Assembly: GCF_023008585.1 (NCBI RefSeq)
Contig: NZ_CP095390.1
Location: 434,001-498,000 of the forward strand
Direction: 5' to 3'
Length of the DNA stretch: 64,000 nucleotides
Source of the DNA: Natribaculum breve
GTDB taxonomy: Archaea; Halobacteriota; Halobacteria; Halobacteriales; Natrialbaceae
Shown here: positions 45,460-54,070 of the stretch, one piece after another
Layout of the letters: every line of letters begins with the position of its first letter
Position numbering within the stretch: position 1 is the stretch's first letter
Program-made: the position numbers and the translations under genes
Notes under the pieces: model-generated
Told to the model about the DNA's origin: nothing
Seen by the model: the letters and a program-made list of their open reading frames with translations, nothing else
Database searches by the model: none

Positions 45460-45639
45460 ATGAAATCCCGTGTGTACCGCGCGACCCTGTTCGCACTGTA
45501 CCAGTTCAGCATCGCGATCGGTATCGTCGCGATGCCCATCGCGCTCGCCGCCCGCCAGGCCGGGTTTACACTCCCGATCAACCGCCTCCTCATGCGAATC
45601 GGGGAGGCCTACGAGAACGCCCAATCCTCCATGCAGTAA
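45460..45639 (+). CDS. 59-aa membrane peptide, haloarchaeal
   Basis: The 59-aa product starts MKSRVYRATLFALYQFSIAI. Residues about 8-30 are one hydrophobic segment, followed by a basic loop and an amphipathic helix (LPINRLLMRIGEAYEN). The gene has a strong TATA-like box, third-position GC bias and a plausible start, so it is likely real. I believe similar small proteins occur in other haloarchaea but cannot confirm this. It precedes psmB by 163 bases on the same strand. Confidence 0.72.
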   Translation: MKSRVYRATLFALYQFSIAIGIVAMPIALAARQAGFTLPINRLLMRIGEAYENAQSSMQ

Positions 45640-45770
45640 TCGCATACTACCGTCGTCGCCCCCGTTTTCGCGCACAGTCCGTCTCCGAACGCTCGAAACC
45701 ACCGCTCGCAGCGCGAGACACGTCCACGACGTGCTATGGGTAGCGGAAACCTCGGTGGTGAACGCCGATG

Positions 45771-45777
45771 TTTTATA
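45771..45777 (+). promoter_or_regulatory. psmB box A (TTTTATA)
   Basis: TTTTATA is 25 bases upstream of the psmB ATG at 45803, the spacing of a leaderless haloarchaeal promoter. Confidence 0.7.
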
Positions 45778-45802
45778 CCGTGCCGGCCGTTAGTGACGCT
45801 CA

Positions 45803-46534
45803 ATGCGAACGCCTATGCACGACTCCGACTTCTCCCGCACGGCCGGTCAGCTGGCGGACAGTTCCAACCCCTACGAACCGGAAATCGGTTCGCTCCCCCA
45901 GAACGACCTGTCGCAGACGGACCTCGAGAACGTCAACAAGACGGGAACCACGACGATCGGCATCTCGACCGCCGACGGCGTCGTCGTCGCGACGGACATG
46001 CGCGCGAGCCTCGGCGGCCGCTTCGTCTCGAACAAGAACGTCCAGAAGGTCGAACAGATCCACCCGACCGCCGCGCTCACGCTGGTCGGCAGCGTCGGCG
46101 GCGCGCAGTCGTTCATCTCGAGTCTCCGCGCCGAGGTCAACCTCTACGAGGCCCGTCGCGGCGAACAGATGAGCATGGAGGCGCTCTCGACGCTCGCGGG
46201 CAACTTCGCGCGCGGTGGCCCGTTCTTCGCCATCCACCCCATCCTGGGCGGCGTCGACGAAGAGGGCAGCCACGTCTACAGCATCGACCCCGCCGGCGGC
46301 GTCATGGAAGACGACTACACCGTCACCGGCAGCGGGATGCAACTCGCCTACGGCCTGCTCGAGCAGGAGTACGAGGAAGACCTCTCGAACGAGGAGGCGA
46401 TGACGATCGCGGCCCGCGGCATCAAGTCCGCCGCCGAACGCGACACTGGCTCCGGCAACGGCGTCTTCCTCTGTGAGATCTCCGACGAGGGCGTCGACAT
46501 CCACGGCCACAACGAGTTCGAGGAAGTCATCTAG
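45803..46534 (+). CDS. psmB: 20S proteasome beta subunit
   Basis: The 243-aa precursor has a 48-residue propeptide ending NVNKTG, and cleavage before Thr49 (TTTIGIS) exposes the catalytic nucleophile. Supporting residues follow: ATDMRASLGGRFVSNKNVQKVEQ with the catalytic Asp and Lys, SGSGMQLAYGLLEQ-type TGSG loop, and GSGNGVFLCEISDEG. It forms the proteolytic rings of the 20S core, with regulation by PAN-type ATPases. An in-frame ATG at 45815 is an alternative start. The alpha subunit is not here. Confidence 0.95.
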   Translation: MRTPMHDSDFSRTAGQLADSSNPYEPEIGSLPQNDLSQTDLENVNKTGTTTIGISTADGVVVATDMRASLGGRFVSNKNVQKVEQIHPTAALTLVGSVGGAQSFISSLRAEVNLYEARRGEQMSMEALSTLAGNFARGGPFFAIHPILGGVDEEGSHVYSIDPAGGVMEDDYTVTGSGMQLAYGLLEQEYEEDLSNEEAMTIAARGIKSAAERDTGSGNGVFLCEISDEGVDIHGHNEFEEVI

Positions 46535-46730
46535 GCGCGTTCCGTCCCGTCGTCTCGGGTCGCTCGAGCGGACAGGAGCTACGACCACGACGTTTTTCAC
46601 GACCGGTGCCGGCCGATTCCAGTCGAAGACCTCGAGGGGATCGGCTACGGGTTTTCCGCGTCCGCACAGTCGCATCGGTCCAAGGAAGCGACGCGGCGAC
46701 GCGAACGAAAAAAGACGGAAGCGAGATCGA

Positions 46731-47849
46731 CTACTTGACCGTCGGCGTCGGCGTGCTCTCGCGTTCGCGCTCGAGGTCGTCGAGTCGCTGGGTCCGCCCC
46801 GTCTCGCTCGAGCGGTAGATCGCGTCGATGACCCGCTGGACGGTCAGCGCCTCCTCGAGGGTGTTCGTCGAGGGTGCCTCGCCAGCGGCGACGGCCTCGA
46901 GGAAGACCGCGTCCTGTTCTTCGTGTCCAGTGACCGAAGGGTCGCCGGTCAGTTCGACGTCGGCGTAGTGGTCTGCCCCCGCAGTTCCGGCCTCGAGAAT
47001 CGAGAGGTCGGTGCTCCCGATGTCGAACTGTGCGCCGGCCTCGGTCCCACGGACGGCGAACTCCGACGTCGGTTCGCGGTTGCTGGCCCACGCGGCCTCG
47101 AGCGAGATCGTCTTCCCGTCGGAAGAGCGGACGAAGGCCGTGACGGAGTCGTCGACCTCGTAGGTCTCCGCCTCGGCGTCCCAGTTCGCGCCGAAGCCGT
47201 CGGGGTCGGCGTACTCCTCGCGTTCGCCGAACGTGGTCCGCGTGACGCCGGTGACTTCCTCGATATCGGGGAAGTCGAGGACGTAGAGGGCGAGGTCGAG
47301 CGCGTGGACGCCGATGTCGATCAGCGCGCCGCCGCCGGCGAGGTCGGGGTTCGTGAACCACGACCCGGGGCCGGGGACGCCGCGTCGACGGACGTAGTTC
47401 GCCTCGACGTGGGTCACCTCGCCGAAGCGCCCGCGACGTTTCTGCTCTACGAGCATGGCCGCCGAGGCGGCGTGACGGTTGTGAAAGCCGACCATACAGA
47501 AGCCGTCGGCGTCGGCCGCCGCGTCGGCGATCCGCTCTGCGCTCTCTAGGGTATGTGCGAGCGGTTTCTCGACGAGGACGTCGTGGCCTGCCTCGAGTGC
47601 GGCCACGGCGATCGGTTCGTGGAATCGGTTGGGCGTCGTGACGACGACGGCGTCGACCGCGTCGTCGGCGACGAGGGCCTCGTGGTCCTCGTAGGTCGAC
47701 GCGTCGAATTCGTCGGCGAAACGACATCGTTGCTCCGGGACGATGTCCGCACCAGCGGCGACGTCGGCACCGAGGTCACGCAGGGCCGCGGCGTGGTGGT
47801 GTCCCATACCCCCCAGTCCGACGACGCCGATACCGATCCCCGAACTCAT
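46731..47849 (-). CDS. Gfo/Idh/MocA-family oxidoreductase
   Basis: The 372-aa protein has the dinucleotide motif GVVGLGGMGHHHAAAL (residues about 8-23), the catalytic EKPLAHT motif near residue 94 and a C-terminal substrate domain with GALIDIGVHALDLALYVL. It would oxidise or reduce a sugar or polyol with NAD(P). The divergently transcribed neighbour encodes a ThuA-like protein. These families often sit together in sugar-metabolism loci, so a shared carbohydrate role is likely. Confidence 0.9.
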   Translation of the reverse strand: MSSGIGIGVVGLGGMGHHHAAALRDLGADVAAGADIVPEQRCRFADEFDASTYEDHEALVADDAVDAVVVTTPNRFHEPIAVAALEAGHDVLVEKPLAHTLESAERIADAAADADGFCMVGFHNRHAASAAMLVEQKRRGRFGEVTHVEANYVRRRGVPGPGSWFTNPDLAGGGALIDIGVHALDLALYVLDFPDIEEVTGVTRTTFGEREEYADPDGFGANWDAEAETYEVDDSVTAFVRSSDGKTISLEAAWASNREPTSEFAVRGTEAGAQFDIGSTDLSILEAGTAGADHYADVELTGDPSVTGHEEQDAVFLEAVAAGEAPSTNTLEEALTVQRVIDAIYRSSETGRTQRLDDLERERESTPTPTVK

Positions 47850-48172
47850 GCGGAAACCTCCGATTTCCGTCGGCGTCGGTCGGTGTACTGGAAGTCAATA
47901 CGTCGTTTTACGGTCGTTCGAGTGCGATACGGGGGACCCATTACCTGAGAAGGAGGGAGCGATCAAGATAAGGATTGTGACCCATTAATCCGTTCTCGCG
48001 CGTAGAGGTCACGCGTTTTGATAGTATTACACCGGAGCAGTCGGGCGAGCGAGAGGTGATGACCGTCACGCGACGTTCGTCGCGGATACATCACAATTCT
48101 AACTCGTAACCAGGTGTTGGAGCGGCAGTCGATCGGCTACGTTTTCACCTTCGAGGCGAGGGATCTGCTACT
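47850..48172. promoter_or_regulatory. Divergent regulatory region (Gfo/Idh and ThuA)
   Basis: This 323-bp gap holds the divergent promoters. The exact direct repeat GACCCATTA occurs at 47935-47943 and 47979-47987 (44 bases apart) and may be a regulator site. AT-rich islands near 47896-47910, 47965-47990 and 48020-48030 could be promoters. No gene is visible. Confidence 0.45.
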
Positions 48173-48874
48173 ATGGTCGCAGTGACGATCTGGAACGAGT
48201 ACCGACACGAACGCGAGGACGACGACGTCGCCGCCGTCTACCCGGACGGCATCCACGCGACGCTCGCCGACGCACTCGAGGCGAGCCACGACGTGGAGAC
48301 GGCGACGCTCGACGAGCCGGAACACGGCCTCACCGCCGACGTCCTCGAGTCGACCGACGTCCTGCTGTGGTGGGGTCACGAGGCCCACGACGACGTCGAC
48401 GACGCGGTCGTCGACCGCGTCCACGAGCGGGTGCTCGAGGGGATGGGACTGATCGTCCTCCACTCTGGGCACTACTCGAAGATCTTCAAGCGGCTCATGG
48501 GGACGAGCTGTAGCCTGCAGTGGCGAGAAGACGGCGGGACGGAACGGCTGTGGGTCGTCGACCCCGGCCACCCGATCGCAGACGGCGTCGGCGAGTACGT
48601 CGAACTCCCCGAGACGGAGATGTACGGCGAGCCGTTCGACGTCCCCGAGCCCGATCGGCTGGTGTTTACGAGCTGGTTCGAGGGCGGCGAGGTGTTCCGC
48701 AGCGGCTGTTGTTACCGCCGCGGGAGTGGCCGGATCTTCTACTTCCGGCCGGGCCACGAGACGTACCCGATCTACGAGCACGAGGAGATTCGCAGCATAC
48801 TCGACAACGCCGTCGAGTGGGCCGCGCCGACGGAGGGTGCACCCAGGACGTTCGGTCACCGGGATCGGGACTGA
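48173..48874 (+). CDS. ThuA-domain (trehalose utilisation-like) protein
   Basis: The 233-aa product starts [28 protein letters not shown] and has the class I glutamine amidotransferase-like ThuA fold: [38 protein letters not shown] and [18 protein letters not shown]. There is no classical Cys-His-Glu triad. ThuA proteins are linked to keto-sugar or trehalose catabolism with Gfo/Idh enzymes, as with the divergent gene here. Substrate remains unknown. Confidence 0.88.
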   Translation: MVAVTIWNEYRHEREDDDVAAVYPDGIHATLADALEASHDVETATLDEPEHGLTADVLESTDVLLWWGHEAHDDVDDAVVDRVHERVLEGMGLIVLHSGHYSKIFKRLMGTSCSLQWREDGGTERLWVVDPGHPIADGVGEYVELPETEMYGEPFDVPEPDRLVFTSWFEGGEVFRSGCCYRRGSGRIFYFRPGHETYPIYEHEEIRSILDNAVEWAAPTEGAPRTFGHRDRD

Positions 48875-48914
48875 TCCGCTGTGGCCGATCCGGCGACCAC
48901 GTCGGAGACTCGCG

Positions 48915-50201
48915 TCACTCGCTGTGCTGGGTGTCGACGAGTTCGGCGGTGAGTTCGAGGTCGTGACCGGTCGCCGTCTCGAGTCGCTCCCTGACCTCGT
49001 CGGCGAAGTCGGGTGGCTCCTCCTCGCCGGGCGGTCGCTCGACGAGGACCGTCACCGCCGGCTGCCCGCCGGTGTAGACGTCGACGAGCTCGTACTCGAC
49101 TGACTCCTCCTGGAATCGCAGGTCGTCGTAGGCCGGGTCGTCGTTCATCGCCTCGAGTTCGACCTGCACGTCGTGTTCGACCGCCTCGGTCTGGTAGAGT
49201 GCGTACGTGACGCCCCCGAGGACGACCGAGAGCACGACGATCGCGACGAGGATGGCCGCCACTCGAGACTGGAGCCGTCCGTAGGCGCGATCGACGCGCT
49301 CCGTTCGATGGGGCCGATAGCCGGAGAACCACAGCAGGATCAACGCGGTGAGGTTGATCGACAGCAGGTTGACGAGCACGAGCGTGCCCGCCGTGAGGAC
49401 GACCTCGGGGTGCCACCAGGCGATTCCGAGACCGACCGTCGCGGCGGGCGGGACGAGCGCGACGGCGATGGCGACGCCGACGAGCACCGAGCCGACGTTT
49501 CGCGTGAGGCTGATCACGCCGGCCGCACCCGAGCCAAGCGCCAGCACCAGCGCCAGGAGACTCGGCGTGATTCGCTCGTAAACCTGAGGGACCGTCGTCG
49601 GGTCGAACCCCGGCGGGAGGAGGATCGTTCCGCGCAGCGCGGCACCGACGACAGCGGCCGTCGCCACGGCGACGAGCAGTCCGACGACCTGGAAGGTGAC
49701 CCCACGAGACGCGAGCTCGTCGTCGTCGACGACGAGGCCGACGCTCGCCGAGAGCGCGGGTCCCATCAGCGGTGCGACGACCATCGCGCCGATGATCGTC
49801 GCCGCCGAGTCGAGCAACAGGCCGGCGGTCGCGATCACCGTACTCAACACGAGCAAAGAGAAGTACGTCAGAGCGGTCGGCGCGAGTTCGTTCGCGCGTG
49901 ACTGGAGTTCCTCTCGCGAGATCCTGTCGTCGACGAATCGGCGGGTCAGGTCGCCGGCTCGGCGGGAGACGACCGCTTCGGCGGCGACGACGACTGCATA
50001 GGAATCCTCGCTGATCCCGGCGTCCTGGAACTGCGAGAGCAGGGGTTCGACGCCGGCCGGCGGAATTGGAATCGAGACGATCGCTTCGAACTCGCCGGTA
50101 CCGACTTCCTCGGTGACGGCGTAGTCGAGGCCCTCCTCCTCGAGGACCTCGAGGACGAGCCCGCGGTCGCCACACGGGACGAACAACTGGACGAGGCGCA
50201 T
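48915..50201 (-). CDS. DUF389 (TIGR00341-like) membrane protein
   Basis: The 428-aa product has an N-terminal cytoplasmic domain of about 120 residues (MRLVQLFVPCGDRGLVLEVLEEEGLDYAV), then about seven transmembrane helices with the DUF389 signature SAATIIGAMVVAPLMGPALSASVGLV and VALVPPAATVGLG, and a C-terminal exposed domain. Function is unknown, probably transport or membrane stress. The start at 50201 fits the conserved first strand; an upstream start would add 26 poorly conserved residues. Confidence 0.88.
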   Translation of the reverse strand: MRLVQLFVPCGDRGLVLEVLEEEGLDYAVTEEVGTGEFEAIVSIPIPPAGVEPLLSQFQDAGISEDSYAVVVAAEAVVSRRAGDLTRRFVDDRISREELQSRANELAPTALTYFSLLVLSTVIATAGLLLDSAATIIGAMVVAPLMGPALSASVGLVVDDDELASRGVTFQVVGLLVAVATAAVVGAALRGTILLPPGFDPTTVPQVYERITPSLLALVLALGSGAAGVISLTRNVGSVLVGVAIAVALVPPAATVGLGIAWWHPEVVLTAGTLVLVNLLSINLTALILLWFSGYRPHRTERVDRAYGRLQSRVAAILVAIVVLSVVLGGVTYALYQTEAVEHDVQVELEAMNDDPAYDDLRFQEESVEYELVDVYTGGQPAVTVLVERPPGEEEPPDFADEVRERLETATGHDLELTAELVDTQHSE

Positions 50202-50326
50202 AGACCAGTTACGGCGCTGACAGAGAAGTAAGCTACCACGCCTCGAGAGACGTGGCATTCGGCGAGACGCCCGTGTCACCGACGACGGCTGTGTGACGAC
50301 GGCTGTCCGCCGTTCGGAACGAACGA

Positions 50327-51178
50327 TCAGAACGTCTGTCGACCCTCGTCGGTGATCACGCTCTCGAGCAGGGACACTGGCGTCGCGTCGTAGGCGGGAT
50401 TCTCGACGTCGAACCCCTCTGCCGGTTCGGGCAGCACCTCGCTACCCGGTCGGAACTCGTTCTCGAAGACGAACCCCTCGGTGATGAGTTTGGAAGCAGA
50501 GCCGAGGACGGTGACGGGGACGTCGAGTTCGTTCGCCGCTGTCGCGATCGGGAAGGTGCCGACCCGGTTGTACAGCGTCTCCTCGACGATGCAGTCCATG
50601 CCGACGACGACCCGGTCGCAGTCGGCGAGGTAGTGTCCGCTGGCGCTGTCGGTGATCAGCGTGACGTCGACGCCGTCCATCTCGGCGAGCGTCCGCGCGG
50701 TCTTGCGCCCGATGTACCGCGGTCTGGCCTCCGTGACGTAGACCTCGAAGGTCTTCCCCGCGTCGGTCGCGAGCGACAGCGCCTCGAGGACCGTCGAGGA
50801 GTAGTCGTGGGTGAGCAACGTCGCGCCGTCTTCGAGGTGCTCGACCGCGTTCTCGGCCGCCCGGCGCTTTCCGGACTCGACGCGGGCGACGACCTCGTCG
50901 ATCCGCTCTGCGGTCACCTCCTTGGCCTCGTCGACGCGCTCGCAGTCGGCCGCCGACACCGTCTCGACCACGTCGCGAACGGCGTTCTGGAGCGAGGCGT
51001 GGGAGGGGTTGGCCCGCCGGAGCACCGTCCCGTTGCGCTCGAGTGCCCGGACGTACTCCTCGACCGTCGCGAACTCCCGGTCCAGCAGGTCCTCGAGGGC
51101 GCGGGTCGCCTTCACGGCGACCACCGAGGAGCTGTGTGTCTGCATCTCCTGGATCTCCTCGACAGTCTCGTCGATCAT
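50327..51178 (-). CDS. eIF2B/ribose-1,5-bisphosphate isomerase-family protein
   Basis: The 283-aa protein has the eIF-2B-like Rossmann half: GATLLTHDYSSTVLEALSLA, FEVYVTEARPRYIGRKTARTLAEM and VVVGMDCIVEETLYNRVGTFPIATAANE. The Asp in VGMDCIV matches the catalytic Asp of ribose-1,5-bisphosphate isomerase and MTNA-type isomerases, so a sugar-phosphate isomerase role is more likely than translation initiation. It is shorter than typical R15P isomerases (about 320 aa). Start at 51178 is the ATG preceding the first helix. Confidence 0.82.
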   Translation of the reverse strand: MIDETVEEIQEMQTHSSSVVAVKATRALEDLLDREFATVEEYVRALERNGTVLRRANPSHASLQNAVRDVVETVSAADCERVDEAKEVTAERIDEVVARVESGKRRAAENAVEHLEDGATLLTHDYSSTVLEALSLATDAGKTFEVYVTEARPRYIGRKTARTLAEMDGVDVTLITDSASGHYLADCDRVVVGMDCIVEETLYNRVGTFPIATAANELDVPVTVLGSASKLITEGFVFENEFRPGSEVLPEPAEGFDVENPAYDATPVSLLESVITDEGRQTF

Positions 51179-51263
51179 ACTCGAGTGAACTCTCGTGTGG
51201 GCAAAAGGTGTTCCGGGTGGACCCGCCGCGTCTCCACAGCCGCCTCGAGTAGGCAACGGCCTT

Positions 51264-51343
51264 ATACTATCGGACGTAACTGTGTGAAGATTCTCGCCAC
51301 CCCGGGACGGCGAGAATCTTTCACGACTTACGTCCGGCAGTAT
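51264..51343. repeat. 80-bp REP-like palindrome, family 1 copy D
   Basis: It is identical to copy B over 80 bp. It lies between divergent genes. Its right end (GGCAGTATTAGG) is 28 bases upstream of the ATG at 51372, a promoter-like position. Confidence 0.93.
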
Positions 51344-51371
51344 TAGGACCCGTCAGCACTTACGTTCGCCC

Positions 51372-51695
51372 ATGACAGTCCCCGTCAGCTACACCTGCCC
51401 CCACTGCGGCGCGGTCACGCGCGTCGAACGCCGCGCCGACCTCGCGGACAAGTCCGTGACCACCGTCCCACAGCCGGGCTGGGAGTACGCCGAACCGGAC
51501 GACGACGACCTCGAGTCGGCCGACGGCATCGCCTTCGTCTGTGGCGAGGACGGGCCGACGACCGACCGCGAGGGCGAGCCGGTCGAGGGCTGCGGTCGGC
51601 CGTTTTACCTCAACTTCGTCCGGTTCGAACGCGGAGTCGAACTCGAGCCGGATCCGCCGACCTACGGCGGGCCGAGCTTCGACTTTCGGCGGTGA
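51372..51695 (+). CDS. Zinc-ribbon haloarchaeal protein
   Basis: The 107-aa product starts MTVPVSYTCPHCGAVTRVERRA, with a CPHC zinc-ribbon half (Cys9, Cys12) and a second candidate pair in FVCGEDGPTTDREGEPVEGCGRPF. Function is unknown. It is followed by the Mrp operon 51 bases downstream. Its promoter may lie in the end of palindrome copy D. Confidence 0.78.
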   Translation: MTVPVSYTCPHCGAVTRVERRADLADKSVTTVPQPGWEYAEPDDDDLESADGIAFVCGEDGPTTDREGEPVEGCGRPFYLNFVRFERGVELEPDPPTYGGPSFDFRR

Positions 51696-51746
51696 GCGGG
51701 ACGAACGAACACAACGCTTTTCGACCGTGCGGTGTCACTCTTCGGC

Positions 51747-52832
51747 ATGGACGAAGCCGCCGTTCGCGACCGGCTGCGACACGTCGAAGACCCCGACCTC
51801 GGCGACGACATCGTCTCGCTCGGACTCGTCAACGAGATCGACGTCGACGACGGGGAGGTCACGATCGACCTCGCACTCGGTGCACCGTACTCGCCGACCG
51901 AAACCGCGATCGCCGGTGAGGTTCGCGAGGTCCTCGCCGAGGACGGAATCGAGCCGGAGCTTTCAGCGAGCATTCCGGACAGAGACGACGCGCCGGCCGA
52001 CGAATCGGTGTTGCCGAACGTCAAGAACGTCATCGCCGTCGCGTCAGGGAAAGGCGGCGTCGGCAAGTCGACGGTCGCCGTCAACCTCGCCGCCGGCCTC
52101 TCGCAACTCGGTGCTCGAGTCGGGCTGTTCGACGCCGACGTCTACGGACCGAACGTGCCCCGGATGGTCGACGCCGACGAGCCGCCGATGGCGACCGAAG
52201 ACGAAACGCTGGTCCCGCCGGAGAAGTTCGGCGTGAAGCTGATGAGCATGGCCTTCCTCGTCGGCGAGGACGACCCCGTCATCTGGCGCGGACCGATGGT
52301 CCACAAGGTCATCACGCAGCTCACCGAGGACGTCGAGTGGGGCCACCTCGACTACCTCGTGGTCGACCTGCCGCCGGGGACCGGCGACACGCAACTGACG
52401 ATGCTCCAGACGATGCCCGTCACCGGCGCGGTGATCGTCACGACGCCCCAGGACGTCGCACTCGACGACGCCCGGAAGGGCCTGCAGATGTTCGCCCGTC
52501 ACGACACCGTCGTACTGGGGATCGCCGAGAACATGGCGACGTTCGTCTGTCCCGACTGCGGGAGCGAACACGACATCTTCGGCTCCGGCGGCGGCGAGGC
52601 GTTCGCCGACGCCCACGACCTGCCGTTCCTCGGCTCGATCCCCCTCGATCCGAGCGTCCGGGAGGGCGGCGACGAGGGCGAACCGACCGTCCTCGACGAG
52701 GAAGACGAGACCGGCGAGGCGTTCCGCGAACTGACCGCGAACGTCGCGAACAACACCGGCGTCGTCCACCGCCGGGACGCCTCCGGATCGGTCGACCAGC
52801 GGACACCGCCCGCCGAACCCGACGAGCGATGA
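51747..52832 (+). CDS. mrp: Mrp/NBP35-type ATPase (Fe-S carrier)
   Basis: The 361-aa protein has an N-terminal MIP18/DUF59 domain (VRDRLRHVEDPDLGDDIVSLGLV) and a P-loop domain with SGKGGVGKSTVAVNLA, VYGPNVPRMV, DYLVVDLPPGTGDTQLTM and the CPDC metal motif (FVCPDCGSEHDIFG). It likely carries or scaffolds [4Fe-4S] clusters. ATG 51747 was chosen because the MIP18 domain starts there; GTG 51732 would add five residues. The next gene overlaps by four bases. Confidence 0.93.
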   Translation: MDEAAVRDRLRHVEDPDLGDDIVSLGLVNEIDVDDGEVTIDLALGAPYSPTETAIAGEVREVLAEDGIEPELSASIPDRDDAPADESVLPNVKNVIAVASGKGGVGKSTVAVNLAAGLSQLGARVGLFDADVYGPNVPRMVDADEPPMATEDETLVPPEKFGVKLMSMAFLVGEDDPVIWRGPMVHKVITQLTEDVEWGHLDYLVVDLPPGTGDTQLTMLQTMPVTGAVIVTTPQDVALDDARKGLQMFARHDTVVLGIAENMATFVCPDCGSEHDIFGSGGGEAFADAHDLPFLGSIPLDPSVREGGDEGEPTVLDEEDETGEAFRELTANVANNTGVVHRRDASGSVDQRTPPAEPDER

Positions 52833-53068
52833 CCGACGCAGGGTCCGACGAGGGACCGGACTTCGAACCGGACCCCGAGCGCGTCGACTTCCTGCGGACG
52901 GTCGCCGACGACGTCCGCGGCGACAGCTCAGAGAGCAAACAGCTCGCGAACGTCCTCTACCGGGTGAGCGACCTCTACGACGAAGACGAGGACACCTCGC
53001 CAGAAGAGATCGTCAGGAACGTGAAGTTCATCCTCGAGGTCAACGAACGCGGCGGCCTCGGGCGGTGA
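52829..53068 (+). CDS. Conserved haloarchaeal protein downstream of mrp
   Basis: The 79-aa acidic helical protein starts MTDAGSDEGPDFEPDPERVDFLRTV and continues VLYRVSDLYDEDEDTSPEEIVRNVKFILEV. Its start overlaps the mrp stop (ATGA), and this gene order is conserved in haloarchaea as far as I recall. Function is unknown, perhaps related to Fe-S carrier activity. Confidence 0.8.
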   Translation: MTDAGSDEGPDFEPDPERVDFLRTVADDVRGDSSESKQLANVLYRVSDLYDEDEDTSPEEIVRNVKFILEVNERGGLGR

Positions 53069-53108
53069 CGGTCGACGCGATTTTGTACGCGCCGGCCGAG
53101 GTCCACCT

Positions 53109-53738
53109 GTGGACGCAGACCAGCAGACCTGGGCGAACCCGTTCGGCATGGACGAGGAGTGTCGGAACTGTCCGGCGCTCTGTGAGACGCGCACGCAGGT
53201 CGTCCACGGCTACGGCGACGTCGGAGCCGACTTCCTGTTCGTGGGCGAGCGGCCGAGTGCCAGCGCGGACGAGGCTGGCGTGCCGTTCGTCGACGAGGGC
53301 GAGACGACGCTCCGGCGGCTCCTCGAGCGCCTCGGCCTGTGTGCGGTCGACTCCGACCCGGAGCGACCCGACCTCGAGAACGTCTACCTGACGAACCTGA
53401 CGCGGTGTCGCGATCCGGAACGGCCGCCGACCGACGACGAGGTCGGCAACTGCGAGCCGTTCCTGAACGCCGAGATCCGGATGATAAACCCCGAGATCAT
53501 CGTCCCCGTCGGGCAGCGCGCGCTCCGTGAGATCGGCCGGGAGTACACGACCACGCCCGCGGACGACCTGGACGTCGAGACACACCACGGCGAGTCGATC
53601 CGCGGACGGGGATTCGAACTCGTCCCGATGATCGACCCGCGCGAGCAGACGGACGCACAGACCCAGGCGTGGCTCGAGGGATTCGCGGAACTGATGGCGT
53701 CGGACTACCGCCAGACGAAGGGTCGACGCGAGCGCTGA
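53109..53738 (+). CDS. Uracil-DNA glycosylase-superfamily protein
   Basis: The 209-aa product has the family 4/5-type N-terminal Fe-S cysteines (CRNCPALCETRTQVV), the loop FLFVGERPSASADEAGVPFVDEGE, a YLTNLTRCRDPE strand and a final IDPREQT. It probably removes uracil from DNA and carries a [4Fe-4S] cluster. The active-site loop reads GERPSASADEAGVPF; the family-4 GEAPG motif is altered to GERPSA. Start is GTG at 53109; an internal ATG (53148) would lose the first residues but keep the cluster. Confidence 0.84.
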   Translation: MDADQQTWANPFGMDEECRNCPALCETRTQVVHGYGDVGADFLFVGERPSASADEAGVPFVDEGETTLRRLLERLGLCAVDSDPERPDLENVYLTNLTRCRDPERPPTDDEVGNCEPFLNAEIRMINPEIIVPVGQRALREIGREYTTTPADDLDVETHHGESIRGRGFELVPMIDPREQTDAQTQAWLEGFAELMASDYRQTKGRRER

Positions 53739-53741
53739 CGG

Positions 53742-53963
53742 CTACCAGTACGGACTCCTGATCCAGCTGTCGGACCGCGCCCCGAGGACGAACAGGCCGA
53801 AGACGGCGGCGGCGACGACGAACAGCGTGACGAGCGTCGGGACGAGCAGGTCGCCGGCGGACGCCTCGAGCCCGTAGGTCGTCACGAACGCCACCGCGCC
53901 CGCTGCCACCATCGCGACCACGACGAGCGTGCCGAGCAACCCCAGGAGTTTTCGTCCGATCAT
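53742..53963 (-). CDS. Small two-helix membrane protein
   Basis: The 73-aa product has two hydrophobic helices (about 8-28 and 41-61) and ends ARSDSWIRSPYW. No family is recognised. It converges on the uracil-DNA glycosylase gene with three bases between stops. Confidence 0.7.
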   Translation of the reverse strand: MIGRKLLGLLGTLVVVAMVAAGAVAFVTTYGLEASAGDLLVPTLVTLFVVAAAVFGLFVLGARSDSWIRSPYW

Positions 53964-54070
53964 ACAGTTCGGTCACCGGGCTGACCCATAAACCCCGACC
54001 GGCGGGTCACCCGCTCGCTGAACTCGAGATAAAGCGCCGCGTTGAAGTCGCTGACGGCCCGACGTAGCGT

